From: a virus
Strand: one strand, 5' to 3'
Virus record (IMG/VR): IMGVR_UViG_3300037584_000734
Location: 1 to 20,354 of that record
DNA length: 20,354 nucleotides
Part shown: positions 1-7,143 of the stretch, in pieces
Numbering within the stretch: the stretch's first letter is position 1
Layout: the number at the start of each line of letters is the position of its first letter
The notes under the pieces: model-generated
Databases searched by the model: none
What the model was told of the DNA's origin: nothing
What the model saw: the letters and a program-made list of their open reading frames with translations, nothing else
Position numbers and translations under genes: made by a program

Positions 1-1662
1 ACAACAGGATATAACCTTGTTAGTATAGGTACTGAATCTTTAAAAAATAATACAATAGGAAATCAAAGTGTGGCTATTGGTTACAAAGCCTCTTGTGCAA
101 ACCAAGAGGGTTTTAAAAATGTTTCTGTTGGTCAATGTGCTTTATTAAGTAATGTAACAGGAGATGAAAATGTTGCAATAGGTGTAGATTCTTTAAGGAC
201 AGGCACAGACGTAAACAGAAATGTTGCTATTGGTTGTCAGGCTTTATGTGCTAATACTGTTAATGATATTTTAGCAATAGGTGCAGAAACATTAAGAAAT
301 AATTCTACAGGTGCGTCAAATACTGCTGTTGGTAGAGCATCAATGTGTGCAAACACAACAGGACATAATAACATAGCTTTGGGTAGGTCTGCTCTAGTTA
401 AAAATACCATAGGTTGTTGTAACGTAGCAATAGGAGGTCAAAATGCACTAGCTTGTAATACAGAGGGAAATCAAAATGTAGCAATAGGACAACTTGCACT
501 TTGTGCTAACACGACAGCATCAAATAATACTGCAATAGGTCATTGTTCTCAAAAAGTTGGAACAACAGGAAGTTTAAATACATCTTTAGGTGCTTTCTCA
601 ATGTGTAATTCAACAGCTTCTTGTAATACTGCATTAGGTTATTTATCCTTAGCTTCTAGCACAGGGGTTTCAAATACAGCAGTTGGACTAAGATCGTTAG
701 TAACAAACACATCAGGAAATGAAAACACAGCAATTGGTAATTGCTCTTTAGCACTTAACGAAACAGGTACTAATAATACAGCACTCGGTTTTATTTCATT
801 GAAAGCTAATTCCTCAGGTTCAAGTAATGTAGCTGTTGGCTCTGGTGCTTTAGATTCTAATACGACAGCATCAAATAATGTTGGAGTTGGTGGAAATGCT
901 TTAGGTGTAAATACAACAGGTGGAAACAGTGTAGCAGTCGGAATTAATTCGTTAAAATCTCAAACCTCAGGAGATTCAAATATAGCAGTAGGCGAAAGAG
1001 CTGGTTGTGGTTTAACTACAGCTAATGGAAATATTTTAATTGGTCAAGGTATCGGTCAAGCAACAATAACAGGAAGTTGTAATGTTGGAGTTGCTTATCA
1101 AGGTTTTATTGCTTTAACATCTGGTGGCTGTAACGTAGCACTGGGTTACAGGTCAATGTATAACACTACAACAGGTAATAATAACAGTGGAATTGGCAGA
1201 CATTCTGGTTTTTCAATTACAACAGGTACAAATAACACTTTGCTTGGTCATGAAGCTGGTACAAGTTCATCTCCATTTACTTTAACAACAGAAGATCATA
1301 GAGTAGTTGTAGGAAACAATGATGTATCTAATGCTTATATAAAAGTTGCTTTTACAGTTACATCAGATTTAAGAGATAAAACTAATTTTGGTGAAGTTCC
1401 ACATGGATTAGATTTTGTTAATAAATTAAATCCTGTTTCTTTTAAATTTAAAAAATCAAGAGAAGATGACACTCCAACAGGAGATTTAAGATATGGATTT
1501 AAGGCACAAGATATTCTTAAACTTGAGGGAGATAATAATGTTATTATTGATACAGAAGAACCAAATCATTTAAAATATAAAGGTGAGCATTTAGTTCCTG
1601 TATTAGTAAACGCAATAAAAGAATTGACAAAAAGAGTAAAAGAATTAGAAGATAAAGAATAA
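1..1662 (+). CDS. Tail fibre with YadA-head-like repeats and C-terminal S74 intramolecular chaperone (5' truncated)
   Basis: The frame is open from base 1, so the gene starts upstream; 553 residues are visible. The GTG at 70 is internal, not a credible start. Residues 1 to about 425 are some 24 copies of a roughly 17-residue repeat of the form [TVI]-A-[IVL]-G-x-x-[AS]-L-x-x-N-T-T-G-x-x-N. This is the left-handed beta-roll repeat of YadA-type adhesin heads, often found in phage fibres. The C-terminal 100 residues match the peptidase S74 / endosialidase chaperone domain: TSDLRDKTNFG, with the conserved Ser455-Asp456 and R458/K460, then YGFKAQDI, and a final helix (HLVPVLVNAIKELTKRVKEL) suited to trimer formation. 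In this family the domain assists trimerisation and then cleaves itself off at the Ser-Asp bond. Likely role: trimeric host-recognition fibre. Oddity: about 16 cysteines in the repeats. A GT9-like gene follows 15 bp later. Confidence 0.85.
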   Translation, partial: TTGYNLVSIGTESLKNNTIGNQSVAIGYKASCANQEGFKNVSVGQCALLSNVTGDENVAIGVDSLRTGTDVNRNVAIGCQALCANTVNDILAIGAETLRNNSTGASNTAVGRASMCANTTGHNNIALGRSALVKNTIGCCNVAIGGQNALACNTEGNQNVAIGQLALCANTTASNNTAIGHCSQKVGTTGSLNTSLGAFSMCNSTASCNTALGYLSLASSTGVSNTAVGLRSLVTNTSGNENTAIGNCSLALNETGTNNTALGFISLKANSSGSSNVAVGSGALDSNTTASNNVGVGGNALGVNTTGGNSVAVGINSLKSQTSGDSNIAVGERAGCGLTTANGNILIGQGIGQATITGSCNVGVAYQGFIALTSGGCNVALGYRSMYNTTTGNNNSGIGRHSGFSITTGTNNTLLGHEAGTSSSPFTLTTEDHRVVVGNNDVSNAYIKVAFTVTSDLRDKTNFGEVPHGLDFVNKLNPVSFKFKKSREDDTPTGDLRYGFKAQDILKLEGDNNVIIDTEEPNHLKYKGEHLVPVLVNAIKELTKRVKELEDKE

Positions 1663-1677
1663 ACGAAAGGAAATATA

Positions 1678-2559
1678 ATGTTAAATACGTACATCGTAGA
1701 AGGTGGTGTTGGTAAATGTACTGCATTCACTGCTTTACTACCTAAATTAAAGAAAAAGTCAGAGGTGCAAATATATACACCTTACATAGATTGTTTTGCA
1801 GGAAACCCTGATGTTAAACTTGCATTAGAACAAACTATACCGTTACAAGATTCAAGAATTATGGCATCTGATAATATTTATTATTCAGAGCCCTACAAAT
1901 CAAATTTTCAATTTGGTAAACAACATCTTATTGAAAGTTATTGTGAACATCATGGTGTTAAATATGATAAATCAATGACACCTAAATTATATACAGAGCA
2001 ACACAAAGCATCTGTTAATAAATGGTTAGGTGATAATAATATTGGTAAATATATTATGATTCAGTTATCTGGTGGTCAAGCTAAGTGGAATTATGCAGAT
2101 GGTGTTCAATATCAAAACATAAACCCTAATAGAAATTATCAACCGTTTCTTGCTCAACAATTAGTTAATATGCTTAGAGAAGAGTATAAAGATACAACTA
2201 TTATAAATTGTGTATTACCTAACGAACCACATTTTAATGGTACAATTAGATGTGATTTACACTGGGCCGAGATTCATGAAATGTTAAAAGGATCTGAAGG
2301 GTTTATTAGTATTGATAGTTGTTTACAGCATTTTTCAGCATCGACCAAGACTCATGGTGTTGTAATATGGGGTTCAACAAGATGGACTCAGTTTGGTTAT
2401 TCTCACAATAAAAACTTACATTTTCATATGGGAAAAGAGTGGGATGAAACTAAATTTATTGATAGTGATCCAAGAAATAATATGGTAGAACCTCAATTAA
2501 TTATTGATAATTTTAAAAAATTAGATAAAACCAAAACTGTTGCATGTGCAACAAAATAA
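1678..2559 (+). CDS. GT9-like (heptosyltransferase-fold) glycosyltransferase
   Basis: This 293-aa protein resembles the ADP-heptose:LPS heptosyltransferase (GT9, GT-B fold) superfamily. The N-terminus has a strand and glycine-rich loop (TYIVEGGVGKC, residues 4-14), then a helix and an expected second strand (VQIYTPYID, 30-38). The second lobe starts at YIMIQLSGG (125-133) and carries the family's C-terminal signature-like block, EGFISIDSCLQHFSAS (207-222) followed by GVVIWGST (227-234). The N-terminal loop looks like a Walker A (GGVGK) but lacks the T/S and any other ATPase motif. In classical heptosyltransferases the loop reads GD, with a catalytic Asp; here it is GK, so activity and donor are uncertain. 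AAAGGA precedes the ATG at good spacing. It sits directly between the repeat fibre and other virion genes, suggesting late expression. Family call moderate; substrate unknown. Confidence 0.65.
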   Translation: MLNTYIVEGGVGKCTAFTALLPKLKKKSEVQIYTPYIDCFAGNPDVKLALEQTIPLQDSRIMASDNIYYSEPYKSNFQFGKQHLIESYCEHHGVKYDKSMTPKLYTEQHKASVNKWLGDNNIGKYIMIQLSGGQAKWNYADGVQYQNINPNRNYQPFLAQQLVNMLREEYKDTTIINCVLPNEPHFNGTIRCDLHWAEIHEMLKGSEGFISIDSCLQHFSASTKTHGVVIWGSTRWTQFGYSHNKNLHFHMGKEWDETKFIDSDPRNNMVEPQLIIDNFKKLDKTKTVACATK

Positions 2560-2571
2560 GGAGAAACTAAT

Positions 2572-2820
2572 ATGAGTGAAGTAAGAAACGCTGAACAATT
2601 AGCACAAGACTACACAGCTATGGGTCATTCTGTAGATTTAATCAATGGTATCATTGATGGTTCTAAAATGGCTAGTGAATCAGCTGAAGATAGACAAAAT
2701 TGTGTTGACAGAAACGTTGAGCATTTAGAGATTATGGTTGCTAAAACTGATTGGGGAAGTGAAGATATGACTGCCACTAATTCAGCTATCACTGCAGGCA
2801 AAGCATACACAGCTAGCTAG
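2572..2820 (+). CDS. Small hypothetical phage protein, 82 aa
   Basis: An acidic, mostly helical 82-residue protein with no recognised domain. The start is supported by AAGGAG about 7 nt before the ATG at 2572. It begins 12 bp after the GT9-like gene and ends 11 bp before the next gene, so it is part of the same transcription unit. It is rich in Ala, Asp, Glu and Asn and has no signal peptide or membrane segment. By position it could be a minor virion component or a chaperone for the neighbouring fibre proteins, but nothing in the sequence shows that. Confidence 0.75.
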   Translation: MSEVRNAEQLAQDYTAMGHSVDLINGIIDGSKMASESAEDRQNCVDRNVEHLEIMVAKTDWGSEDMTATNSAITAGKAYTAS

Positions 2821-2831
2821 GAGTCTAACTA

Positions 2832-3209
2832 ATGGCTTTTGGTATAAACGCTTTCGCACAAAGTGCGTTTTCATCATTAGTCAATAATAATAGTTCGCCT
2901 ATATTGACTGGTATACCTCTTGCTATGCAAGAAGGTAACACCACTGTCACTGCCAATGCTAATGTAAACGTTACTGGTATAGCTCTTGCTATGCAAGAAG
3001 GTAACGCAACTGTTATTGGAAGTGCTGTAGTTGATTTAACTGGAATTGGTTTTGCAGCAACATTAGGAACTGCAAACGTTGTTATATGGACACAAGTTCC
3101 AACAGGACCTGTACAAACATTTACACCAGTCAATACAGGACCAGTGCAAACTTATACTGAAGTTAATACAGGAAATGCTCCTACTTCAGGTTATTATCCA
3201 GTGTCTTAA
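2832..3209 (+). CDS. Repeat-built probable virion protein (22-aa repeats)
   Basis: A 125-aa protein. Residues 25-90 are three exact-length 22-residue repeats, each starting [LV]-T-G-I and containing a segment like AMQEGNxTV (units at 25-46, 47-68 and 69-90; the third is diverged, with AATLGTANVV). The tail has two 11-residue repeats (TGPVQTFTPVN and TGPVQTYTEVN, residues 91-112) ending in SGYYPVS. I recall similar LTGI...G..TV repeats in structural proteins of marine phages, where they probably form stacked beta strands; that assignment is from memory. GGAG lies at the upstream gene's stop, about 8 nt before the ATG. It lies between the two fibre genes, so a small fibre or decoration role is plausible. 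The stop codon lies inside a dyad that overlaps the next gene's promoter. Confidence 0.75.
   Translation: MAFGINAFAQSAFSSLVNNNSSPILTGIPLAMQEGNTTVTANANVNVTGIALAMQEGNATVIGSAVVDLTGIGFAATLGTANVVIWTQVPTGPVQTFTPVNTGPVQTYTEVNTGNAPTSGYYPVS
2907..3005 (+). repeat. 33-bp direct repeat pair, 66-bp period
   Basis: Bases 2907-2939 and 2973-3005 are identical apart from one position (C versus G in the tenth base). They encode TGI[PA]LAMQEGN in two successive 22-residue protein repeats. The near identity at DNA level, compared with the much more diverged third unit, suggests a recent duplication or gene-conversion event. Confidence 0.85.
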
Positions 3210-3222
3210 TAAATTGACACTG
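3199..3222. promoter_or_regulatory. Perfect 7-bp dyad overlapping a stop codon and a -35 box
   Basis: CAGTGTC at 3199-3205 and GACACTG at 3216-3222 are exact inverted repeats separated by 10 AT-rich bases. The dyad covers the end of the 125-aa gene and most of the -35 hexamer TTGACA (3214-3219) of the following promoter. No T-tract follows, so a rho-independent terminator is unlikely in the plus direction. An operator overlapping the promoter, or an mRNA 3' hairpin, would fit better. Confidence 0.45.
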
Positions 3223-3242
3223 CTAAACAAATTTAATATCAT
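3214..3242 (+). promoter_or_regulatory. Sigma70-like promoter for the second tail fibre
   Basis: TTGACA (6 of 6 match) at 3214-3219 and TATCAT (5 of 6) at 3237-3242 are separated by 17 bp, the ideal spacing. They lie in a 56-bp gap, 24 bp ahead of the fibre start at 3266. The expected transcript would begin near 3249 and have a leader of under 20 nt. It is one of only two strong-looking promoters I found in the window. Confidence 0.55.
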
Positions 3243-3265
3243 GCACTAATTTAGGAATTTAAAAT

Positions 3266-4786
3266 ATGGCTAATACTTTTTCAGACGATTTAAAACTCAC
3301 AGTTCAAGGAACAGGAGATAATGCTGGAACTTGGGGTCAAATTACTAATACCAATTTACAAATTGTAGAACAAGCAATAGGTGGATTTGAAGCAGTTGGA
3401 ATTACTTCAGGTGCAACTTTATCTTTTACTGATGGAACAAAATCTAATGGTAAAAATCAAGTATTAAAATTAACAGGAACTATATCTGGAAACGTTAATG
3501 TAATAGTTCCAGATGCTGGTTCAGGAACAGCTCCAGAAAAAACTTATATTGTAGAAAATGCAACAACAGGAGCACACACTGTAACTTTTAAAACAACTTC
3601 AGGAACAGGAGTTACTTTTAGTGCAACTGATAAAGGTAAAAAAATATTATATTCTGACGGAACTAATATTGTAGAAGGTGTAACTTCAGTAGGAAATTTA
3701 ACTACAGGTACTGTTACTGCTACTGGTAATATAACTACTACTGGTACTATAACTTCTACAGGATCAGTTTCAGGTCCTTTGAATGCAGATAATCTTACCA
3801 GCGGGACAGTGCCCGATGCTCGTATTACAGGGTCTTACACAGGTCTAACAAACTTAACTATGTCTGGAGATCTAACAGTCGACACAGATACTTTAGTTGT
3901 AGATGCTTCTGCAAACACTGTTGGTATTAACACTGCAAGTGCTGCAAGAGCTTTGCATGTAGTAAGTTCTCAAGAAATTGTTGCACGACTAGAATCTTCA
4001 GGAGCTGCTTCAAGATTAAAATTAATAGACTCAAATACAACGTCTAGTAATAATGCACCACTTCTTTCTAGTGCAGGGGATTTATTTATGATAAATACAG
4101 GAAATGCAGAACGTCTTAGAATTTTAGCTAATGGAAATGTTGGGATCGCAAACACAAATCCGTCCGAAAAATTAGAAGTAACAGGAACTGTTAAAGCTAC
4201 AGCTTTTGAAGGCGATGGTTCTGCATTAACAGGTATTAGTGCAGGTTTAGTAAATTTAGGAACAACAAGTGTTTCAGCAGCTAATGCAATTACTGTAACA
4301 CTACCTTCTACATATAAAAAATTTTTTGTTACTTTTGCTGGTCTTCAACAAAGTACAAGTTCTAATACACAACCTAATGTTCAAATTGGAGTTGGTGGCA
4401 CTATACAAACTTCTAATTTATATGTTCAACAAGGTTTTCAGTATAGAGGTCAAGGAGGTGGAAGTCCAACATTTACAGAAGAAAATATACCTGCTAATCT
4501 TTCTGGAGCAAATTTTGCTACTTTAGGTAATAGCAATGTAGGTAATGCTAATAGTTATAGAAATTTTAATGCACAATTTGAAATAGACACGGGTAATTCT
4601 TCATCATTTCCTATTATGAATTATAATCATTATGGAAATCAAGGTGGATCAACAGGTTCAAGTTTTGTTGGTAGCGGAAGAATATTTTACAGAGACTTTG
4701 TTACAATAGATAGACTTCAACTTACACTTGCTACTGGAACAAGTTGGAATGCAAATGGAACCGTAACAGTTTGGGGATTAATATAA
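3266..4786 (+). CDS. Tail fibre / receptor-binding protein
   Basis: A 506-aa modular fibre. Residues 1-45 (MANTFSDDLKLTVQGTGDNA, then GTWGQITNTNLQIVEQAIGG) match an N-terminal virion-attachment segment common in phage fibres. A Thr/Gly-rich beta region follows at 145-175 (TGTVTATGNITTTGTI). The shaft contains LTSGTVPDARI (177-187) and two copies of the VGI.T..P..LHV-type unit (VGINTASAARALHV at 219; VGIANTNPSEKLEV at 292), then GDGSALTGI (317-324). The C-terminal part (328-506) is a distinct Gly/Asn/Ser-rich domain, probably the host-binding tip; it carries no S74 domain. It probably forms a trimer at the tail tip. A strong promoter and a dyad lie just upstream. Bases 3797-3832 are unusually GC-rich for this genome. 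The stop overlaps the next start as TAATG. Confidence 0.8.
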   Translation: MANTFSDDLKLTVQGTGDNAGTWGQITNTNLQIVEQAIGGFEAVGITSGATLSFTDGTKSNGKNQVLKLTGTISGNVNVIVPDAGSGTAPEKTYIVENATTGAHTVTFKTTSGTGVTFSATDKGKKILYSDGTNIVEGVTSVGNLTTGTVTATGNITTTGTITSTGSVSGPLNADNLTSGTVPDARITGSYTGLTNLTMSGDLTVDTDTLVVDASANTVGINTASAARALHVVSSQEIVARLESSGAASRLKLIDSNTTSSNNAPLLSSAGDLFMINTGNAERLRILANGNVGIANTNPSEKLEVTGTVKATAFEGDGSALTGISAGLVNLGTTSVSAANAITVTLPSTYKKFFVTFAGLQQSTSSNTQPNVQIGVGGTIQTSNLYVQQGFQYRGQGGGSPTFTEENIPANLSGANFATLGNSNVGNANSYRNFNAQFEIDTGNSSSFPIMNYNHYGNQGGSTGSSFVGSGRIFYRDFVTIDRLQLTLATGTSWNANGTVTVWGLI

Positions 4787-4995
4787 TGAAATATAATTGT
4801 ATAGATGGAAAACTTGTTGAAATGACAGCTGAAGAAGAAGCAGCATTTGATGCTTCTATAATTCAAGCACAAGAACAAGAACAAAAAATAAAAGATGCTC
4901 AGGCGGCAAAAGAAGCTAAAAAAACGTCTGGTAAACAAAAACTATTGGATTTGGGTCTAACTGAAGAAGAAGTAAACGCTCTTATTGATAATTAA
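4786..4995 (+). CDS. Small acidic protein downstream of the tail fibre, 69 aa
   Basis: I chose the ATG at 4786, which shares bases with the fibre stop (TAATG). An in-frame ATG at 4744 would extend 42 bp back into the fibre's conserved C-terminal coding sequence, and its extra residues look like out-of-frame translation. The 69-aa product starts MKYNCIDGKLVEMTAEEEAA and has a charged, Ala/Glu/Gln/Lys-rich helix (about 13-48) and a short second helix ending EEEVNALIDN. Small helical proteins of this kind often lie just after a fibre gene and may act in fibre assembly. That role is inferred from position and coupling only. Confidence 0.7.
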   Translation: MKYNCIDGKLVEMTAEEEAAFDASIIQAQEQEQKIKDAQAAKEAKKTSGKQKLLDLGLTEEEVNALIDN

Positions 4996-5048
4996 ACAAT
5001 TCTAGTTTACACTTTATAGTTACAATAAAATGGAGTACATTGTGTAAA
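4992..5048 (+). promoter_or_regulatory. Structured leader of the tail-tube gene with inverted repeats and a weak promoter
   Basis: The 52-bp gap before the 643-aa gene holds a perfect 7-bp inverted repeat, TTTACAC at 5006-5012 and GTGTAAA at 5042-5048, whose second arm reaches the A of the start codon. A shorter inner stem, TACAAT (5021-5026) with ATTGTG (5039-5044, one G-T pair), would place the ribosome-binding GGAG (5032-5035) in its loop. The SD-to-start distance is about 12 nt, which folding would shorten. A weak promoter, TTAAAC (4992-4997), 17 bp, TATAGT (5015-5020), may also be present. Confidence 0.3.
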
Positions 5049-6979
5049 TGTTACAAAAACTTAATTTCAAACCAGGTTTTAATAAACAAGTCACAGAGTC
5101 AGGAGCTGAATCTCAATGGACAGATGGCGATTTTGTTAGATTTAGATATGGACTACCAGAAAAAATAGGTGGTTGGACACAACTTACATCAAATACTTTA
5201 CCTGGTGCAGCTAGAGCACAGCACGCTTTTGCTAGTTTAGCAGGAGAAAAATATGCAGCTATTGGAACAAACAAAGGTTTATTCTTATACTATGGAGGAA
5301 ATTTTTTTGATATTACTCCTTTAGATACAGCTATAACAGGAGCAACTTTTACAGTAACATCTGGATCAGCTACTGTTACTGTTAACAAAACAAATCATGG
5401 ATTATCTGATGGTGACTACATAACTTTTTCAAGTGTAACTAGTCCCACAAACTCTGGTTATGCTACTACTTTATTTACAGATAATTCTTTTGAAGTTTTA
5501 AATTCACAAGCAAATACTTTTCAAATTACAATGCCATCAAACTCTGCAGGTGCTAGTAGTGCTACTGGTGCTGGAACAATTGATCCATATGTAACAGTTG
5601 GTCCAGCTGTTCAAACTGCTGGTTATGGTTGGGGTACATCTACATGGGGAGCAGGCACTTGGAATACTCCTAGATCAACTAGTAATGTAGTATTGGATCC
5701 AGGTCTTTGGTCTTTAGATAATTTTGGTCAAGTTCTTATTGCAACTATACACAATGGTAAAACATTTACATGGAATGCAGGAGCAACTAATGCAAGAACA
5801 GTTAGAGCTTCAACATCAACATCTGGTTTTTCTACGTCAGCTAATCCAACGGCAAGTAGATTTACTTTAGTATCTGATAGAGATAGACACGTATTTCATT
5901 TTGGAACAGAAACAACTATTGGAAATACATCAACACAAGATCCAATGTTTATTAGATTTTCTGATCAAGAAAATTTAAATGATTATACCCCAACAGCAAC
6001 AAACACTTCAGGTACATTTAGATTAGATACAGGTAACGAGATTAGAGGAGCTATTCAAGGTAAAGATTATACTTTAGTTTTAACAGATAGCGCTGCTTAT
6101 ATAATTCAGTTTATAGGAGCACCTTTTACATTTAGTGTAAGACAAGTAGGTACTAACTGTGGACTTATTGGACAAAGTGCTTTGAGTTATTCTAATGGTA
6201 GAATTTTTTGGATGTCGGGCGAAGGTGGATTTTTTGTCTATGATGGTACAGTTAAAATGTTGCCGTGTCTTGTTGAAGATTTTGTATTTACAACAGGAGG
6301 AAATAACTTAGGTATTAATTACACTTCTGCAGGAATAACGTATGCAGAACATAATAGTCTATATAATGAAGTTAGTTGGTTTTATCCTAAAAATGGTTCT
6401 TCACAAATAGATAGATGTGTTTCATATAATTATGGTGAAAATTGTTGGACAACTAGTTCTCTTGCAAGATCTACATATATAGATCAAGGAGTATTTGATT
6501 TACCTTATGCAACTGAATTTAATAAAACAGCAACACCTGTATTTAATATACAGGGTATAACTAATACATCAGGAGCTAGTACATATTATGAACACGAAAA
6601 AGGAACTGATCAAGTAAATGCATCTGGAACTTCTTCTATAAACGCTTTTATTAGATCAGGAGATTTTGATATAACAGGCAGTAGAGATTCTGTAAGTTAC
6701 AGAGGTGATGGAGAATTTTTTATGTCTGTAAAAAGATTTATACCAGATTATCAGTTAATTAGTGGTAATTCAAAAGTTACTATATTTATAAATGATTATC
6801 CAAATAATACAGCTACAAGCTCACCACTTGGACCCTTTACAGTTAATGCTTCTACTGATAAAATAGATACGCGTGCCAGAGGACGATTAGTTTCTCTTAA
6901 AATAGAAAATGATGCTGTAGGTGAAACATGGCGTTATGGTACATTTAGACTTGATGCAAAACCAGATGGACGTAGATAA
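5048..6979 (+). CDS. Tail tube / DNA-stabilisation-like virion protein
   Basis: A 643-aa protein starting MLQKLNFKPGFNKQVTESGA, followed by WTDGDFVRFRYGLPEKIGGW (residues 24-43). This N-terminus is characteristic of a large marine-phage virion family that I associate with podovirus tail-completion proteins (P22 gp10 / T7 gp12-like nozzle). The functional link is by general similarity and not certain. Residues 99-180 look like an inserted beta domain with a KTNHGLSDGDYITF motif, a type that recurs in phage tail proteins. A Trp/Gly-rich stretch follows at 192-205 (AGYGWGTSTWGAGTW). The remainder has repeated beta-propeller-like strands (FRFSDQ-type and YIIQFIGAPFTF). No signal peptide or membrane segment is visible. 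It would form part of the tail channel. Its stop overlaps the start of the 54-aa gene (TAATG). Confidence 0.7.
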   Translation: MLQKLNFKPGFNKQVTESGAESQWTDGDFVRFRYGLPEKIGGWTQLTSNTLPGAARAQHAFASLAGEKYAAIGTNKGLFLYYGGNFFDITPLDTAITGATFTVTSGSATVTVNKTNHGLSDGDYITFSSVTSPTNSGYATTLFTDNSFEVLNSQANTFQITMPSNSAGASSATGAGTIDPYVTVGPAVQTAGYGWGTSTWGAGTWNTPRSTSNVVLDPGLWSLDNFGQVLIATIHNGKTFTWNAGATNARTVRASTSTSGFSTSANPTASRFTLVSDRDRHVFHFGTETTIGNTSTQDPMFIRFSDQENLNDYTPTATNTSGTFRLDTGNEIRGAIQGKDYTLVLTDSAAYIIQFIGAPFTFSVRQVGTNCGLIGQSALSYSNGRIFWMSGEGGFFVYDGTVKMLPCLVEDFVFTTGGNNLGINYTSAGITYAEHNSLYNEVSWFYPKNGSSQIDRCVSYNYGENCWTTSSLARSTYIDQGVFDLPYATEFNKTATPVFNIQGITNTSGASTYYEHEKGTDQVNASGTSSINAFIRSGDFDITGSRDSVSYRGDGEFFMSVKRFIPDYQLISGNSKVTIFINDYPNNTATSSPLGPFTVNASTDKIDTRARGRLVSLKIENDAVGETWRYGTFRLDAKPDGRR

Positions 6980-7143
6980 TGGCTAAAATAAGTGTATACA
7001 TACCTGAACCACAAGAAGAATATAGTTCTGAAAATCAAAGACAAATATTAGAATCTATTGATACTGTAAAAAATCAACTTAACTTTGCTTTTCAACAAGA
7101 CTTAAAACAAGAACAAGATATATTTAACTATTTCATGTCATGA
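6979..7143 (+). CDS. Small hypothetical protein, 54 aa
   Basis: A short reading frame, M-A-K-I-S-V-Y-I-P-E, then a charged Gln/Glu-rich helix ending in YFMS. It is bracketed by coupled junctions: its ATG overlaps the previous stop as TAATG, and its own stop overlaps the next ATG as ATGA (7140-7143). This exact fit to the operon's architecture and the filled gap are the main evidence that it is real. It has no membrane segment. Function unknown; probably a minor tail or assembly protein by position. Confidence 0.65.
   Translation: MAKISVYIPEPQEEYSSENQRQILESIDTVKNQLNFAFQQDLKQEQDIFNYFMS

Noticed and set aside
1-1275. CRISPR-like or other non-coding tandem array from the 51-bp periodicity
   Set aside because: The period is in the encoded protein (about 17 residues); the DNA units are diverged, have no constant repeat and no spacers, and the frame is continuously open.
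1699-1719. Walker A ATPase motif (GGVGKC) in the 293-aa protein
   Set aside because: There is Cys-Thr where K-[ST] should be followed by the helix, no Walker B or ParA signature, and the C-terminal half fits a GT-B glycosyltransferase much better.
2825-3133. 102-codon minus-strand frame opposite the repeat protein
   Set aside because: Its repeats are the reverse reading of the plus-strand 22-residue repeats. It has no independent start signal, and the plus-strand gene has a clear SD and codon use matching its neighbours.
4744-4785. Upstream ATG extension of the 69-aa gene
   Set aside because: It would overlap 43 bp of the fibre's C-terminal coding region and add residues typical of out-of-frame reading. 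The TAATG start at 4786 fits the coupling pattern of the cluster.
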